From Weeksella virosa DSM 16922 (lineage in GTDB: Bacteria; Bacteroidota; Bacteroidia; Flavobacteriales; Weeksellaceae), in NCBI RefSeq assembly GCF_000189415.1, contig NC_015144.1, forward strand, positions 501,501 through 565,500: a DNA stretch of 64,000 nt, in the 5' to 3' direction. The translations under genes and the position numbers were made by a program. The notes beneath the pieces are model-generated. The model was not told the DNA's origin. It saw only the letters and a list, made by a program, of their open reading frames with translations, and did not search any database. Of this stretch, positions 8,451-17,185 are shown piece after piece; position 1 is the stretch's first letter; each line of letters starts with the position of its first letter.

Positions 8451-9410
8451 ATGAAATTAATAAACGTTATTCTGAGTTGGAAGTTTTGGCTAAACCTGAT
8501 TATTATTTTTGGTTTAGGATATGGATTATACCACACTGTTTTCAATATTTGGTTGTCATCTTACACCAATCACGGTGAAGCTATAGAAGTTCCCGATCTC
8601 TCTAAAATGAATATTAAGCAAGCTACGGCTGCATTAGAGGATTTGGGGTTGACCTATGAAATAGACTCGATAAAATACGATCCGAAAATGAAACCCTACA
8701 CAGTAATTGATTATTATCCTGCAAAGGGTTTTAAGGTAAAGGAAGGACGAAGAATTTTCATCAAATCGAACCCTAGAACTTATGCGCCAGTAGAATTACC
8801 CGATTTGATCGGAAAATCGAAACGATTAGCTTTCACACAACTCAATTTATCAGACCTGATTATCGAAAATATAATTTATGAACCCGATTTGGCAAAAAAT
8901 GCAGTTTTGCGCATTCTATACAATGGAAAAGAGATAAAACCTGGTACTATTTTGCCGCGTTTTGCAAAAATAGATCTTGTTCTAGGTCGTGGTTTGATGC
9001 ACAATGTTATGATGCCTAACTTGATCGGATTGGATTTATCAACGGTGCGTTCTATCCTGAATGAAAACTTTTTCGAGTTGGGACAAGTCAGATTTTTAGG
9101 TGGAGGAAATGATACGATTGCTGCTCGTGTAGTTTATCAATTTCCACTATCTCGTGACCGCTATGACCAAGGTTTACCGGTAGATATTTGGTTATCAGAC
9201 AAAACTAGCACTGAGATTTCGGCTGAAATAAAAATGCTCGATCGCCAGTTCAAAAACTTTATTGAAGATACAATTACGGGAAGTAAAGTCAACGAATATA
9301 TTGAGAGAAGCCAAGGTACTACACCAGCAGAACCAACCCCACCTGTTCCTCAACCAAAGCCGCAAGATCAATTACCTCCTAAAAAACCAGAAGGAATAGA
9401 AATAGAATAA
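8451..9410 (+). CDS. PASTA-domain membrane protein
   Basis: A 319-residue protein with a short cytoplasmic N-terminus, one transmembrane helix (about residues 12-33) and an extracytoplasmic part with three PASTA-type repeats (near 45-110, 115-180 and 185-250). The repeats are recognisable by VPDLSKMNIKQATAALEDLG, LPDLIGKSKRLAF and MPNLIGLDLSTVRSIL. The tail is rich in Pro, Glu and Lys. PASTA repeats in other bacteria bind peptidoglycan or its precursors; there is no kinase or penicillin-binding domain here. Its place between ddl and rluD is one I recall from other Bacteroidetes. The stop is one base before the rluD start, suggesting an operon. Confidence 0.9.
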   Translation: MKLINVILSWKFWLNLIIIFGLGYGLYHTVFNIWLSSYTNHGEAIEVPDLSKMNIKQATAALEDLGLTYEIDSIKYDPKMKPYTVIDYYPAKGFKVKEGRRIFIKSNPRTYAPVELPDLIGKSKRLAFTQLNLSDLIIENIIYEPDLAKNAVLRILYNGKEIKPGTILPRFAKIDLVLGRGLMHNVMMPNLIGLDLSTVRSILNENFFELGQVRFLGGGNDTIAARVVYQFPLSRDRYDQGLPVDIWLSDKTSTEISAEIKMLDRQFKNFIEDTITGSKVNEYIERSQGTTPAEPTPPVPQPKPQDQLPPKKPEGIEIE

Positions 9411-9411
9411 A

Positions 9412-10500
9412 ATGCAGCAAGAATTTGAAGATTTTCTTGAAGAAGATCACAATCAATTATACGAGCATTTCTCGATAACGGTTGATAAAGGTCAATCGTT
9501 ATTGCGTATTGATAAATTCTTAATGATAAGAATCGAGAATGCAACCCGAAATAAAATCCAGCAAGCTGCCGAAAACGGTAATATTTTGGTGAATAATTTA
9601 CCCGTGAAATCAAATTACAAAGTAAAACCAGGCGATTTTATTCAAATCATGTTGGAAAATCCACCACGTGAGCACAAAATCATTGCCGAAGATTTACCAC
9701 TGAATATAGTATTTGAGGACGATCAAGTTTTGGTTATCGATAAACCTGCAGGTATGGTTGTGCATCCTGGACACGGGAATTACAGTGGAACTTTAGTAAA
9801 TGCTCTAAAATTTCATTTTGACAATTTACCATCGATGTCTGCAGAATTAGAACGACCTGGTTTGGTTCATCGTATCGATAAAGATACGAGCGGTCTGTTG
9901 GTGATTGCCAAAACAGAGCAAGCGATGAATCATTTGGCATTACAATTTGCAAATCATACTACCACCCGAAAATACAATGCTTTGGTTTGGGGAAATGTTA
10001 CCGAAGATGAAGGTACTATTACCGGTCACATCGGTCGTCATTTGAAAGATCGTATGCAAATGGCGGTTTTCGAAGATGGATCACAAGGTAAACACGCCGT
10101 TACGCATTACAAAGTTTTGGAGCGTTTATCCTATGTTACTTTGGTCGAATGCCAATTGGAAACGGGAAGAACGCATCAAATCCGAACGCACTTTAAATAC
10201 ATTGGTCATCCTTTGTTTAATGATGAACGCTATGGTGGGAATAAAATTTTGAAAGGCACAACTTTTACCAAATACAAACAGTTTGTCGAAAATTGCTTTA
10301 ATATTTGTCCACGTCAAGCCCTACATGCACGCACGCTTGGATTTACGCATCCTACAACGGGCGAATTTATGGAGTTCGAAGCTACTTTGCCAAACGATAT
10401 GCAAAGCTTGATTGAGAAATGGCGCAATTATGCGATTCATTCTTCGCATACCGCTGAACCCGAAACACCCATCGATCGAAATGCAAAAGAAATGGATTAA
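9412..10500 (+). CDS. rluD: 23S rRNA pseudouridine synthase, RluD type
   Basis: A 362-residue RluA/RluD-family pseudouridine synthase that isomerises uridines in 23S rRNA helix 69 (the exact target is inferred from the family). It has an N-terminal S4 RNA-binding domain (about 28-90, LLRIDKFLMIRIENATRNKI). The catalytic domain contains HRIDKDTSGLLVIAK near residues 153-167; the Asp of RID (156) is the catalytic residue. ETGRTHQIRTH near 248 is the second family motif. It follows the PASTA gene by one base and ends overlapping the convergent cinA by 4 bases with no terminator between them. Confidence 0.92.
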   Translation: MQQEFEDFLEEDHNQLYEHFSITVDKGQSLLRIDKFLMIRIENATRNKIQQAAENGNILVNNLPVKSNYKVKPGDFIQIMLENPPREHKIIAEDLPLNIVFEDDQVLVIDKPAGMVVHPGHGNYSGTLVNALKFHFDNLPSMSAELERPGLVHRIDKDTSGLLVIAKTEQAMNHLALQFANHTTTRKYNALVWGNVTEDEGTITGHIGRHLKDRMQMAVFEDGSQGKHAVTHYKVLERLSYVTLVECQLETGRTHQIRTHFKYIGHPLFNDERYGGNKILKGTTFTKYKQFVENCFNICPRQALHARTLGFTHPTTGEFMEFEATLPNDMQSLIEKWRNYAIHSSHTAEPETPIDRNAKEMD

Positions 10501-11828
10501 GTTTTCTGTTTCTCTTGCTTGTTCTTTTGTACCTTTTTTTTCTGAGTTCGCTTTGGTTTAGCTATTTGATTATTGTTGTCTAATAAAAATCGAATGCTGA
10601 GCAACAAGGCATTTGTTGTAATGGTTTTTGTAAAATCTTCTCTATCCATATACGGATAAAAACAAGCTTGGGTAAGCGAATTTTCACCATCGGTAACGGC
10701 TATCCAAGCAGTGCCAACAGGCTTCCCATCCTCACCTTTTTTAGGACCTGCTACTCCAGTTGTAGCCACCGCTATACTCGATTTTAATTTCTTTTGTGCT
10801 CCTTTCGCCATCGCAATAGCAACTTCTTCAGAGACTACTGTTTTTTCTTCGACAAGGGTTTTACTTACCTGTAAAACTCTGATTTTCAAATCGGTTGCAT
10901 ACGCCACGACACCTCCTACAAAATAAACAGAACTACCGCTGACCGATGTTAACAATTGAGCAATAGCCCCACCGGTGCAGCTTTCTGCTGTAGAAATGGT
11001 TCTTTTCTGCTGTCTCAAAATCGCACCTAAACGCTCTTCTATCTTACCAGAGTAGGCGGTCAAGAGATAAGGTTTGATAATTTTTTTCAAGGACTGTAGA
11101 GAAGGTTGAAGCATTTTTTTTGCTTCTTGCTGTGTTGTTCCGATCGAAGTCAATCGTAAATCTATTGCTGCTCTACTTGGCAAGTATGCAACTTGTATGC
11201 TTTGGGGCAAATTGTTTTCCCATTTCTCTAGCAGAATTGCTAAATCGCTTTCGGTAATATTATGGATCATCACATCATGTTGATAAATAGCATCGGAATT
11301 ATATTTCTTCTGAAGTTTGGGTATGATTTTTTTTCGCATCAAAGCTTTCATTTCAAACGGCACTCCCGGTAAGTTAATCAGAACTTTATCATCTATTTCG
11401 GTCCATAAACATGGGGCTGTACCTTCAGTATTTTCTACAACTATCGATTTTTCAGGCACTAACCCTTGATGTTTATTGAGTTGGTTGAGCTCTGTTTTAT
11501 AGCCTCTTTTTTTGAATAATCGAGTTATATTTTTTAGTACTTTGGGGTCCGATTTCAATTCGCAATCCAACAACAAACATAGTGCTTGTTTTGTTTTGTC
11601 GTCACGCGTTGGGCCTAAACCTCCAGTAACCAAGACGACATCCGACTGTGTCAATGCACGCGTAAAAGCTTCTATAATGCGAACTGTTTCATCTTTTACC
11701 GATATTATCTCTTGTATATCGTACCCTAGTTTTGTAAGTGACTGGGCAATGAAAGTCGAGTTTGTATCAACTATTTGTCCCACTAATAATTCATCTCCTA
11801 TGGTTAATATACTAGCTTTTATATTCAT
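10497..11828 (-). CDS. cinA: CinA-family nicotinamide-nucleotide amidohydrolase
   Basis: A 443-residue two-domain CinA protein. The N-terminal MoaB/MogA-like domain (about 1-170) shows LTIGDELLVGQIVDTNS and VLVTGGLGPTRDD. The C-terminal PncC-like amidase domain (about 255-410) shows STAESCTGGAIAQLLTSV, VVAYATDLK and ATTGVAGPKKG. CinA proteins recycle pyridine nucleotides by deamidating nicotinamide mononucleotide, and the N-terminal domain can hydrolyse ADP-ribose. The last 25 residues are a very basic Lys/Gln-rich tail not usual in the family, making the protein longer than the common length of about 415. It overlaps the end of rluD by 4 bases. Confidence 0.93.
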   Translation of the reverse strand: MNIKASILTIGDELLVGQIVDTNSTFIAQSLTKLGYDIQEIISVKDETVRIIEAFTRALTQSDVVLVTGGLGPTRDDKTKQALCLLLDCELKSDPKVLKNITRLFKKRGYKTELNQLNKHQGLVPEKSIVVENTEGTAPCLWTEIDDKVLINLPGVPFEMKALMRKKIIPKLQKKYNSDAIYQHDVMIHNITESDLAILLEKWENNLPQSIQVAYLPSRAAIDLRLTSIGTTQQEAKKMLQPSLQSLKKIIKPYLLTAYSGKIEERLGAILRQQKRTISTAESCTGGAIAQLLTSVSGSSVYFVGGVVAYATDLKIRVLQVSKTLVEEKTVVSEEVAIAMAKGAQKKLKSSIAVATTGVAGPKKGEDGKPVGTAWIAVTDGENSLTQACFYPYMDREDFTKTITTNALLLSIRFLLDNNNQIAKPKRTQKKKVQKNKQEKQKT

Positions 11829-11903
11829 TGTTTTACTTTATTAATTGGTGGTTATTATTTTTTTCGAATTAGTCTCTATCCTTTCTTATGCTTTTTTTTT
11901 AAG

Positions 11904-11936
11904 ATACAAAAAAAGAGGAAAAATATATTTTCCTCT
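11904..11936 (-). terminator. Terminator downstream of lipA
   Basis: AGAGGAAAA and TTTTCCTCT form a 9-bp stem at 11914-11936. On the minus strand it is followed by a run of T. It lies 45 bases after the lipA stop, so it ends the lipA transcript. Confidence 0.75.
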
Positions 11937-11980
11937 CCTATTAGCTTTCTTCATTCATCGAAAAATAGCAAAATGATATT

Positions 11981-12850
11981 TTACAGAATATGCTTTTCTG
12001 CATGATATGACGATCTCACCAACGGGCCAGATTCCACATGCCGGAAACCTAAACCTCTTGCAAAATCTTCGTATTTTTTGAACTGCTCTGGTGTGATGAA
12101 TTCTTTCAGCGGCAGATGTTTTTTGGTAGGTTGCAAATATTGGCCAATTGTTATTACATCTACATTTGCATTCGCTACATCGTGTATGGTTTCGTACACC
12201 TCCTCTTCTGTTTCACCCAAACCAAGCATCAGACCTGTTTTGGTACGACGTTGACCTGCTTCTTTAGCATAGCGTAGCACTTCTAACGAGCGATCATATT
12301 TTGCTTGTATCCGAACTTCGCGAGTTAGACGACGAACAGTTTCCATATTATGCGACAAAACTTCTGGTGTAGCTTTTACAACTCTATCGATATGCTTTTC
12401 TATTCCTTGAAAATCTGGTATTAGGGTTTCCATCGTGGTACCTGGACTTATTCTTCTTACAGCCTGAATGGTTTCTGCCCAAATGATCGAGCCCATGTCC
12501 TTCAAATCATCACGATCTACAGAAGTGATTACTGCATGTTTTATTTTCATCAACTTTATCGAGCGAGCTACTTTTTCGGGTTCCGCCCAATCAACTTGCT
12601 CGGGACGACCTGTTTTTACTCCACAAAATCCACACGAACGGGTACATACATTTCCTAAAATCATAAACGTAGCTGTCCCTTCGCCCCAACATTCGCCCAT
12701 GTTTGGGCAGCTTCCACTCTGGCAAATTGTATTGAGTTTATATTTATCTACTAATCCTCTTAGCTCACGATGCTTCTTTCCGGTAGGTAACTTTACACGT
12801 AACCATTCGGGTTTTTTTACACGACCATCGGCTTGTACTTCTACATTCAT
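11981..12850 (-). CDS. lipA: Lipoyl synthase LipA
   Basis: LipA is a radical-SAM enzyme that inserts two sulfurs into octanoyl groups on lipoyl domains of 2-oxoacid dehydrogenases and the glycine cleavage H protein. The 289-residue protein has both cluster motifs: the auxiliary cluster Cys43, Cys48 and Cys54 (CQSGSCPNMGEC) and the radical-SAM Cys69, Cys73 and Cys76 (CTRSCGFC). The C-terminal RSSYHAE motif carries the conserved Ser that binds the auxiliary cluster. It is monocistronic with a terminator downstream. gcvT of the lipoate-dependent glycine cleavage system is also in this window, but far away. Confidence 0.97.
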   Translation of the reverse strand: MNVEVQADGRVKKPEWLRVKLPTGKKHRELRGLVDKYKLNTICQSGSCPNMGECWGEGTATFMILGNVCTRSCGFCGVKTGRPEQVDWAEPEKVARSIKLMKIKHAVITSVDRDDLKDMGSIIWAETIQAVRRISPGTTMETLIPDFQGIEKHIDRVVKATPEVLSHNMETVRRLTREVRIQAKYDRSLEVLRYAKEAGQRRTKTGLMLGLGETEEEVYETIHDVANANVDVITIGQYLQPTKKHLPLKEFITPEQFKKYEDFARGLGFRHVESGPLVRSSYHAEKHIL

Positions 12851-12987
12851 ATGCTTTTATTGATTGGCTAATTTACGACTATTTTTCTAAAAAATTCCCT
12901 CCTTCTTGGTAGATTTTTATGGCCCAAAATCCTCTGTACTTTCTGTTGTAAATCCTACTATTTTTTTTAAAAAAACAATAGACTATT

Positions 12988-12995
12988 TATTTTTG
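12988..12995 (+). promoter_or_regulatory. -7 promoter element of the NlpE-like gene (TATTTTTG)
   Basis: TATTTTTG matches TAnnTTTG and lies 62 bases upstream of the ATG at 13058. The surrounding DNA is very AT-rich, so chance matches are possible. Confidence 0.35.
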
Positions 12996-13057
12996 GAATA
13001 TTTTTTGATATTAATTGACCGTTAAATTAATTATTCATTTAATAAACAAAAAATAAG

Positions 13058-13510
13058 ATGAAAAATACTTTTTACGCAATTGCTTTTTTAGCTGTAGGCA
13101 TGATGAGTTGTGAACAAAAAAATCAATCAGAAACTCCTGTCGCTACTACAGAAAACACACAAGATAGTACTGTTGTTTCTGATGTACATAACTCTCGTAA
13201 TTCGGTTGATTGGCAAGGAACTTATGAAGGAACTTTACCTTGTGCAGATTGCCCAGGTATCAAAACAACAATTGTTCTTAACCAAGACGACTCTTTTACC
13301 ATGAAACAAGAATATCTAGAACGTGAGTCTGCTTCTGATGATAAAGGAAATTTTGTTTGGTCTGAAGATGGTGGAAAAATCCAACTGAAACTAAAAGACA
13401 ATGAAGTTTACAATTTCTTAGTGGGTGAAAACAAACTCATTATGCTGGACCAAGATGGTAACGAAGTTACTGGCGAATTAGCAGAGCAATATATTTTAAA
13501 TAAAAAATAA
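13058..13510 (+). CDS. NlpE-like copper resistance lipoprotein
   Basis: A 150-residue envelope lipoprotein. The signal peptide ends in a lipobox (VGMMSC, Cys18), followed by a Ser/Thr-rich linker. The mature part is an NlpE N-terminal-type domain (about 50-145) with the segment WQGTYEGTLPCADCPGIKT holding a CxxC pair. In E. coli NlpE this domain links outer-membrane sorting and surface contact to the Cpx response and affects copper tolerance; here only the domain is seen and the signalling role is inferred. It stands alone between lipA and galE and has its own terminator. Confidence 0.85.
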   Translation: MKNTFYAIAFLAVGMMSCEQKNQSETPVATTENTQDSTVVSDVHNSRNSVDWQGTYEGTLPCADCPGIKTTIVLNQDDSFTMKQEYLERESASDDKGNFVWSEDGGKIQLKLKDNEVYNFLVGENKLIMLDQDGNEVTGELAEQYILNKK

Positions 13511-13524
13511 TCATAATAAAAAAA

Positions 13525-13551
13525 AACCTCCTTTCAGGAGGTTTTTTTTTA
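13525..13551 (+). terminator. Terminator after the NlpE-like gene
   Basis: AACCTCCT and AGGAGGTT form an 8-bp stem with a short loop, followed by nine T. It lies 15 bases after the stop codon, and the upstream A-run could also serve convergent galE. Confidence 0.9.
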
Positions 13552-13574
13552 TTTCATCTGTACAAGATGAGATT

Positions 13575-14591
13575 TTAGTTACTCTTCAGATTTTCTTCCC
13601 ATTTCCATGCATTAAACAAGGATGTTTCGAGAGAAATTGTAGGTTCCCAGTCGAGTTCTTTTTTTGCCAAATGATTATCGGCATATGCCTCAATTATATC
13701 GCCTGCTCGACGATCTTTTATTTGATATGGAATAGTGATACCAGTAGCTTTTTCGAAAGCTGAAACAACTTCTAGAACTGTAGACCCACGTCCTGTACCA
13801 AGATTAAAGATTTCATAATTCTTTTTATTCTTCTTTTCTAATAATCGACGGATTGCTTTTACATGAGCATCGGCCAAATCGTTCACATCGATATAATCTC
13901 GGATAGGTGTTCCGTCTCGGGTAGGATAATCATTGCCCCAAACCGATAAAAAAGGACGAATTCCTGCAGCTGTCTGGGTTACATAAGGGACCAAGTTATT
14001 GGGTATGCCTTGTGGCAATTCGCCAATTTTAGCAGAAGGATGTGCTCCTACAGGGTTGAAGTAACGCAAAGCAATAACGGATTTATCATTAATAGCTACA
14101 AAATCTTCTAGTATTTCTTCTCCTATTTTTTTGGTATTACCATAAGGAGATTCTGTACGTTGAGTTGGTGTATTCTCATCAATCGGCATTTTATCAGCTT
14201 GTCCGTAAACGGTACAAGACGAACTAAAGATAAACGAATCGAGCTGAAAAGTCTCCATTGCTTCTAGAATATTCAACAGACCTACCAAATTATTTCGATA
14301 ATATTTCAATGGAAATTTTACCGATTCACCTACCGCTTTGTGTGCTGCGAAATGAATGATTCCGTCAATTTTATTATTTGCGAAAAAAGTGTGTACTTGT
14401 TCTTGATCTTTCAAATCGAAATTATAAAAATCGAACGTTTTATTGGTGATGCTTTCTATGCGTTGTTTCATTGTTTCTTCTGCATTCGATAAGTCATCTA
14501 TAACCACAACTTCATAACCTACCTCTAAGAGCTGTACCACGGTATGCGAACCTATGTAGCCGAGTCCACCGGTTACTAAAATTTTATTCAT
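13575..14591 (-). CDS. galE: UDP-glucose 4-epimerase
   Basis: GalE interconverts UDP-glucose and UDP-galactose with bound NAD, providing galactose units for surface polysaccharide or for galactose use. The 338-residue short-chain dehydrogenase-type protein has the NAD motif TGGLGYIGSHT at 7-17, a Ser-rich catalytic segment SSSCTVYG near 123 and YGNTKKIGEE near 150 with the catalytic Tyr-x3-Lys. Length is normal. It lies 51 bases downstream of the DegT-type aminotransferase on the same strand, probably one transcription unit. Confidence 0.95.
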   Translation of the reverse strand: MNKILVTGGLGYIGSHTVVQLLEVGYEVVVIDDLSNAEETMKQRIESITNKTFDFYNFDLKDQEQVHTFFANNKIDGIIHFAAHKAVGESVKFPLKYYRNNLVGLLNILEAMETFQLDSFIFSSSCTVYGQADKMPIDENTPTQRTESPYGNTKKIGEEILEDFVAINDKSVIALRYFNPVGAHPSAKIGELPQGIPNNLVPYVTQTAAGIRPFLSVWGNDYPTRDGTPIRDYIDVNDLADAHVKAIRRLLEKKNKKNYEIFNLGTGRGSTVLEVVSAFEKATGITIPYQIKDRRAGDIIEAYADNHLAKKELDWEPTISLETSLFNAWKWEENLKSN

Positions 14592-14642
14592 ATCGATTTT
14601 TTTGTAAATGATGAATGATAAACCATCTACTGACTGGTAAAA

Positions 14643-15758
14643 TTATTGTGCAAAAAATTCTTTTACACTTTCTGTAATATAGGTCAATTGTTCATCGGTC
14701 AATTCTGTATGCATTGGTAAAGAAATAACCTCATTGATTAATCTATTTGTATTCGGGAATTCTTCATCTGCATAACTCCCATTGTCATAAGCTTTTTGCT
14801 TACGCAACGGAACAGGATAATAGATCATAGCTGGGATTTCTTTTTCTGCTAAAAAAGCTTGTAAATCATTTCTTTTACCATTCATTACGCGTAAAGTGTA
14901 TTGATGAAATACGTGGGTTGAATCATCTGCAAGAACTGGCGTCAACAATTCATCTATTTCTTCGAAAGCTTTGTTATAAAAACTCGCTGCTTTTTGTCTT
15001 GCTGCATTATAGGAATCCAAATGAGGTAATTTCACTCCCAATACTGCTGCCTGAATACTGTCTAAACGAGAGTTAACACCAATTTCGTCATGGTAATAAC
15101 GTTTGTACATTCCATGATTCACGATTCCTCGCATTTTATGTGCAAGTTCGTCATTATTGGTAAAAATTGCTCCACCATCTCCATAGCATCCTAAGTTTTT
15201 CGATGGGAAAAAAGAGGTACAACCAATATCACCAATCGTTCCGGCCGATTTACCTTTATATTTGGCTCCAATTGCTTGCGCTGTATCTTCAATTACGTAC
15301 AAGTTATGTTCTTTTGCAATTTCTAATATTGCGTCCATATTGGCACATTGGCCGAAAAGATGAACCGGAATAATGGCTTTTGTTTTTGGAGTAATTGCAG
15401 CTTTTAATCGATCTGTGTCGATTGTAAAGGTTTCGTAATCAACATCCACCAACTTAGATTTTAATCCTAATAAATTAATAACTTCTACCGTTGCTGCAAA
15501 AGTGAAATCTGCAGTAATCACTTCGTCGTCTTGTTCTAAACCCAACGCCATCAAAGCTACTTGTAAAGCATCTGTCCCATTTCCACAAGGAATCACGTGC
15601 TTAACGCCTAAGTATTCTTCGAGCTTTGTCTGAAAATCTTTTACACTTGGACCATTGATAAAAGCAGCTGATTCTATAACATTCTGAATTGATGAATCTA
15701 CAGCCGATTTGATATTTTGATATTGACTTTGCAAGTCAACCATCTGAATTTTTTTCAT
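14643..15758 (-). CDS. DegT/DnrJ/EryC1/StrS-type sugar aminotransferase
   Basis: A 371-residue PLP-dependent aminotransferase of the family that aminates nucleotide-linked keto-sugars for lipopolysaccharide or capsule. CGNGTDALQVALMALGL marks the cofactor-binding region and TSFFPSKNLGCYGDGGA contains the PLP-binding Lys. The frame is open for a further 32 codons upstream, but MKKIQMVDLQSQY at 15758 is the normal family start, and the extension would run through a promoter and the 5' end of the divergent waaA. The sugar substrate cannot be told from the sequence. Neighbours galE and waaA support a role in surface glycans. Confidence 0.9.
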   Translation of the reverse strand: MKKIQMVDLQSQYQNIKSAVDSSIQNVIESAAFINGPSVKDFQTKLEEYLGVKHVIPCGNGTDALQVALMALGLEQDDEVITADFTFAATVEVINLLGLKSKLVDVDYETFTIDTDRLKAAITPKTKAIIPVHLFGQCANMDAILEIAKEHNLYVIEDTAQAIGAKYKGKSAGTIGDIGCTSFFPSKNLGCYGDGGAIFTNNDELAHKMRGIVNHGMYKRYYHDEIGVNSRLDSIQAAVLGVKLPHLDSYNAARQKAASFYNKAFEEIDELLTPVLADDSTHVFHQYTLRVMNGKRNDLQAFLAEKEIPAMIYYPVPLRKQKAYDNGSYADEEFPNTNRLINEVISLPMHTELTDEQLTYITESVKEFFAQ

Positions 15759-15784
15759 AAGAATCTGTTCTTCTTTAAACGAAA

Positions 15785-15792
15785 CAAATGTA
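15785..15792 (-). promoter_or_regulatory. -7 promoter element of the DegT-type gene (TACATTTG)
   Basis: TACATTTG on the minus strand matches TAnnTTTG and lies 26 bases upstream of the chosen start. It supports 15758 as the true start, because the longer frame would begin upstream of the promoter. Confidence 0.5.
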
Positions 15793-15814
15793 CAAAAACA
15801 TCTACATTTATCTG

Positions 15815-15822
15815 TAACTTTG
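15815..15822 (+). promoter_or_regulatory. -7 promoter element of waaA (TAACTTTG)
   Basis: TAACTTTG matches TAnnTTTG and is followed by only 6 bases (TACACA) before the waaA ATG. This is the same spacing as at lpxD and predicts a leaderless or nearly leaderless transcript. Confidence 0.5.
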
Positions 15823-15828
15823 TACACA

Positions 15829-17067
15829 ATGCAATTATTATATACTATATTCATCGAAGTCTATGGTTGGATACTTACAATAGCTTCATTATTTCATCCG
15901 AAAGCAAAACTTTGGGTAAATGGAAGGAAAAAATGGGAAGAAAAATTAGGCCATAAAATTTCTAGTATCGACCAAGTCATATGGATGCATTGTTCTTCGC
16001 TTGGCGAATTTGAGCAAGGGCGGCCTGTACTAGAGGCTTTACGAGATGAATATCCGAATCACACGCTGGCTTTATCTTTTTTTTCTCCTTCGGGCTACGA
16101 GGTCAGAAAAAACTACCAAGGTGCCGATTATATATTTTATCTACCGCTCGACTCCCCAAAAAACATGCGACGGTTGGTAGAACTTCTGCATCCCGAAATG
16201 CTAATTTTGGTGAAGTATGAATATTGGTATAATATGATTGAAGCTCTGGACAAGAAAAAAGTACCAATATATGTGATTTCTGCTATTTTCAGGAAACAGC
16301 AAAACTTTTTTTGGTTCGATGGAAAGAATTGGTTTGCGAAACAACTCCGTAAAATAACTCATTTTTTTGTACAAAATGAAGAGTCTAAACAATTATTGCA
16401 GCATATCTATATCGATCAGGTAACAATTTCTGGTGATACGCGCTTCGATCGTGTAAAAAATTTATTGTCTGAAAATTTTGATGATGAAAAAATTCTTCAT
16501 TTCAAAAATCAACATCACTTGATCGTCGTTGGAAGTTCTTGGCCAAAAGATGAAGAATTATTTCTCAACTATTTTACACAGAATCCTTTGCCTGGCAATT
16601 GGCGTCTTTTATTTGCACCGCACGAGGTAGACGAAAAATCTATCGAAAATCTACAGCAAAAATTTCCAGAAGCAGTACGTTATTCATCCTACCAAAAGGA
16701 AGAAACTTCATCCTCTATTTTGCTTGTAGATACCATCGGCCTGCTGAATAAAATCTATGCACTAGCCGATATTGTTTACATTGGAGGAGGTTTTGGTGCG
16801 GGAATTCACAATACTTTAGAAGCGGCAACGTATGGAAAACCGATTATTATTGGTCCGAAATACCAAAAATTTCAGGAAGCGGTGGATCAAATCGAAAATA
16901 AAAATATGATTTCTATCAGAAATCAAAAGCAATTTGATAAGATTCTGAGAAAATTAATGACCGATTCTGCATTACGAAACCAAATGGGCATCATATCTCG
17001 TAATTATATTAGTAACCAACCACTTGCTACAAAAATCATCCTACAAAAATTACGAGAAATGCAATAA
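15829..17067 (+). CDS. waaA: 3-deoxy-D-manno-octulosonic acid (Kdo) transferase WaaA
   Basis: WaaA transfers Kdo from CMP-Kdo to the lipid A precursor on the inner face of the cytoplasmic membrane. The 412 residues have an N-terminal membrane-associated helix and a two-domain glycosyltransferase (GT30) fold. Recognisable segments are WMHCSSLGEFEQGRPVLEAL near 48-67, VGSSWPKDEELF near 229 and GGGFGAGIHNTLEAATYGKP near 322-341. The frame begins at a TTG at 15820, but that TTG is part of the promoter element, so I use the ATG at 15829. It is divergent from the sugar aminotransferase gene with a 70-base shared region. Confidence 0.93.
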   Translation: MQLLYTIFIEVYGWILTIASLFHPKAKLWVNGRKKWEEKLGHKISSIDQVIWMHCSSLGEFEQGRPVLEALRDEYPNHTLALSFFSPSGYEVRKNYQGADYIFYLPLDSPKNMRRLVELLHPEMLILVKYEYWYNMIEALDKKKVPIYVISAIFRKQQNFFWFDGKNWFAKQLRKITHFFVQNEESKQLLQHIYIDQVTISGDTRFDRVKNLLSENFDDEKILHFKNQHHLIVVGSSWPKDEELFLNYFTQNPLPGNWRLLFAPHEVDEKSIENLQQKFPEAVRYSSYQKEETSSSILLVDTIGLLNKIYALADIVYIGGGFGAGIHNTLEAATYGKPIIIGPKYQKFQEAVDQIENKNMISIRNQKQFDKILRKLMTDSALRNQMGIISRNYISNQPLATKIILQKLREMQ

Positions 17068-17153
17068 ATTTTACCATTTCTTAATAAAAATTTAATTATA
17101 AAAATCAAATAGTTTCCCTAATATTTATCATTTTTTACATCTTAGAAACGCTG

Positions 17154-17161
17154 TAATTTTG
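17154..17161 (+). promoter_or_regulatory. -7 promoter element of the small outer-membrane protein gene (TAATTTTG)
   Basis: TAATTTTG matches TAnnTTTG and lies 24 bases before the ATG at 17186, giving a leader of roughly 18 bases. Confidence 0.5.
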
Positions 17162-17185
17162 CTGCAAGATTTAGATATAAAATTT

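Noticed and set aside
15759-15854. N-terminal extension of the DegT-type aminotransferase by 32 codons
   Set aside because: The extension overlaps the divergent waaA and begins upstream of a consensus -7 promoter element; its residues are Cys-rich and unlike the family. The ATG at 15758 fits the family start.
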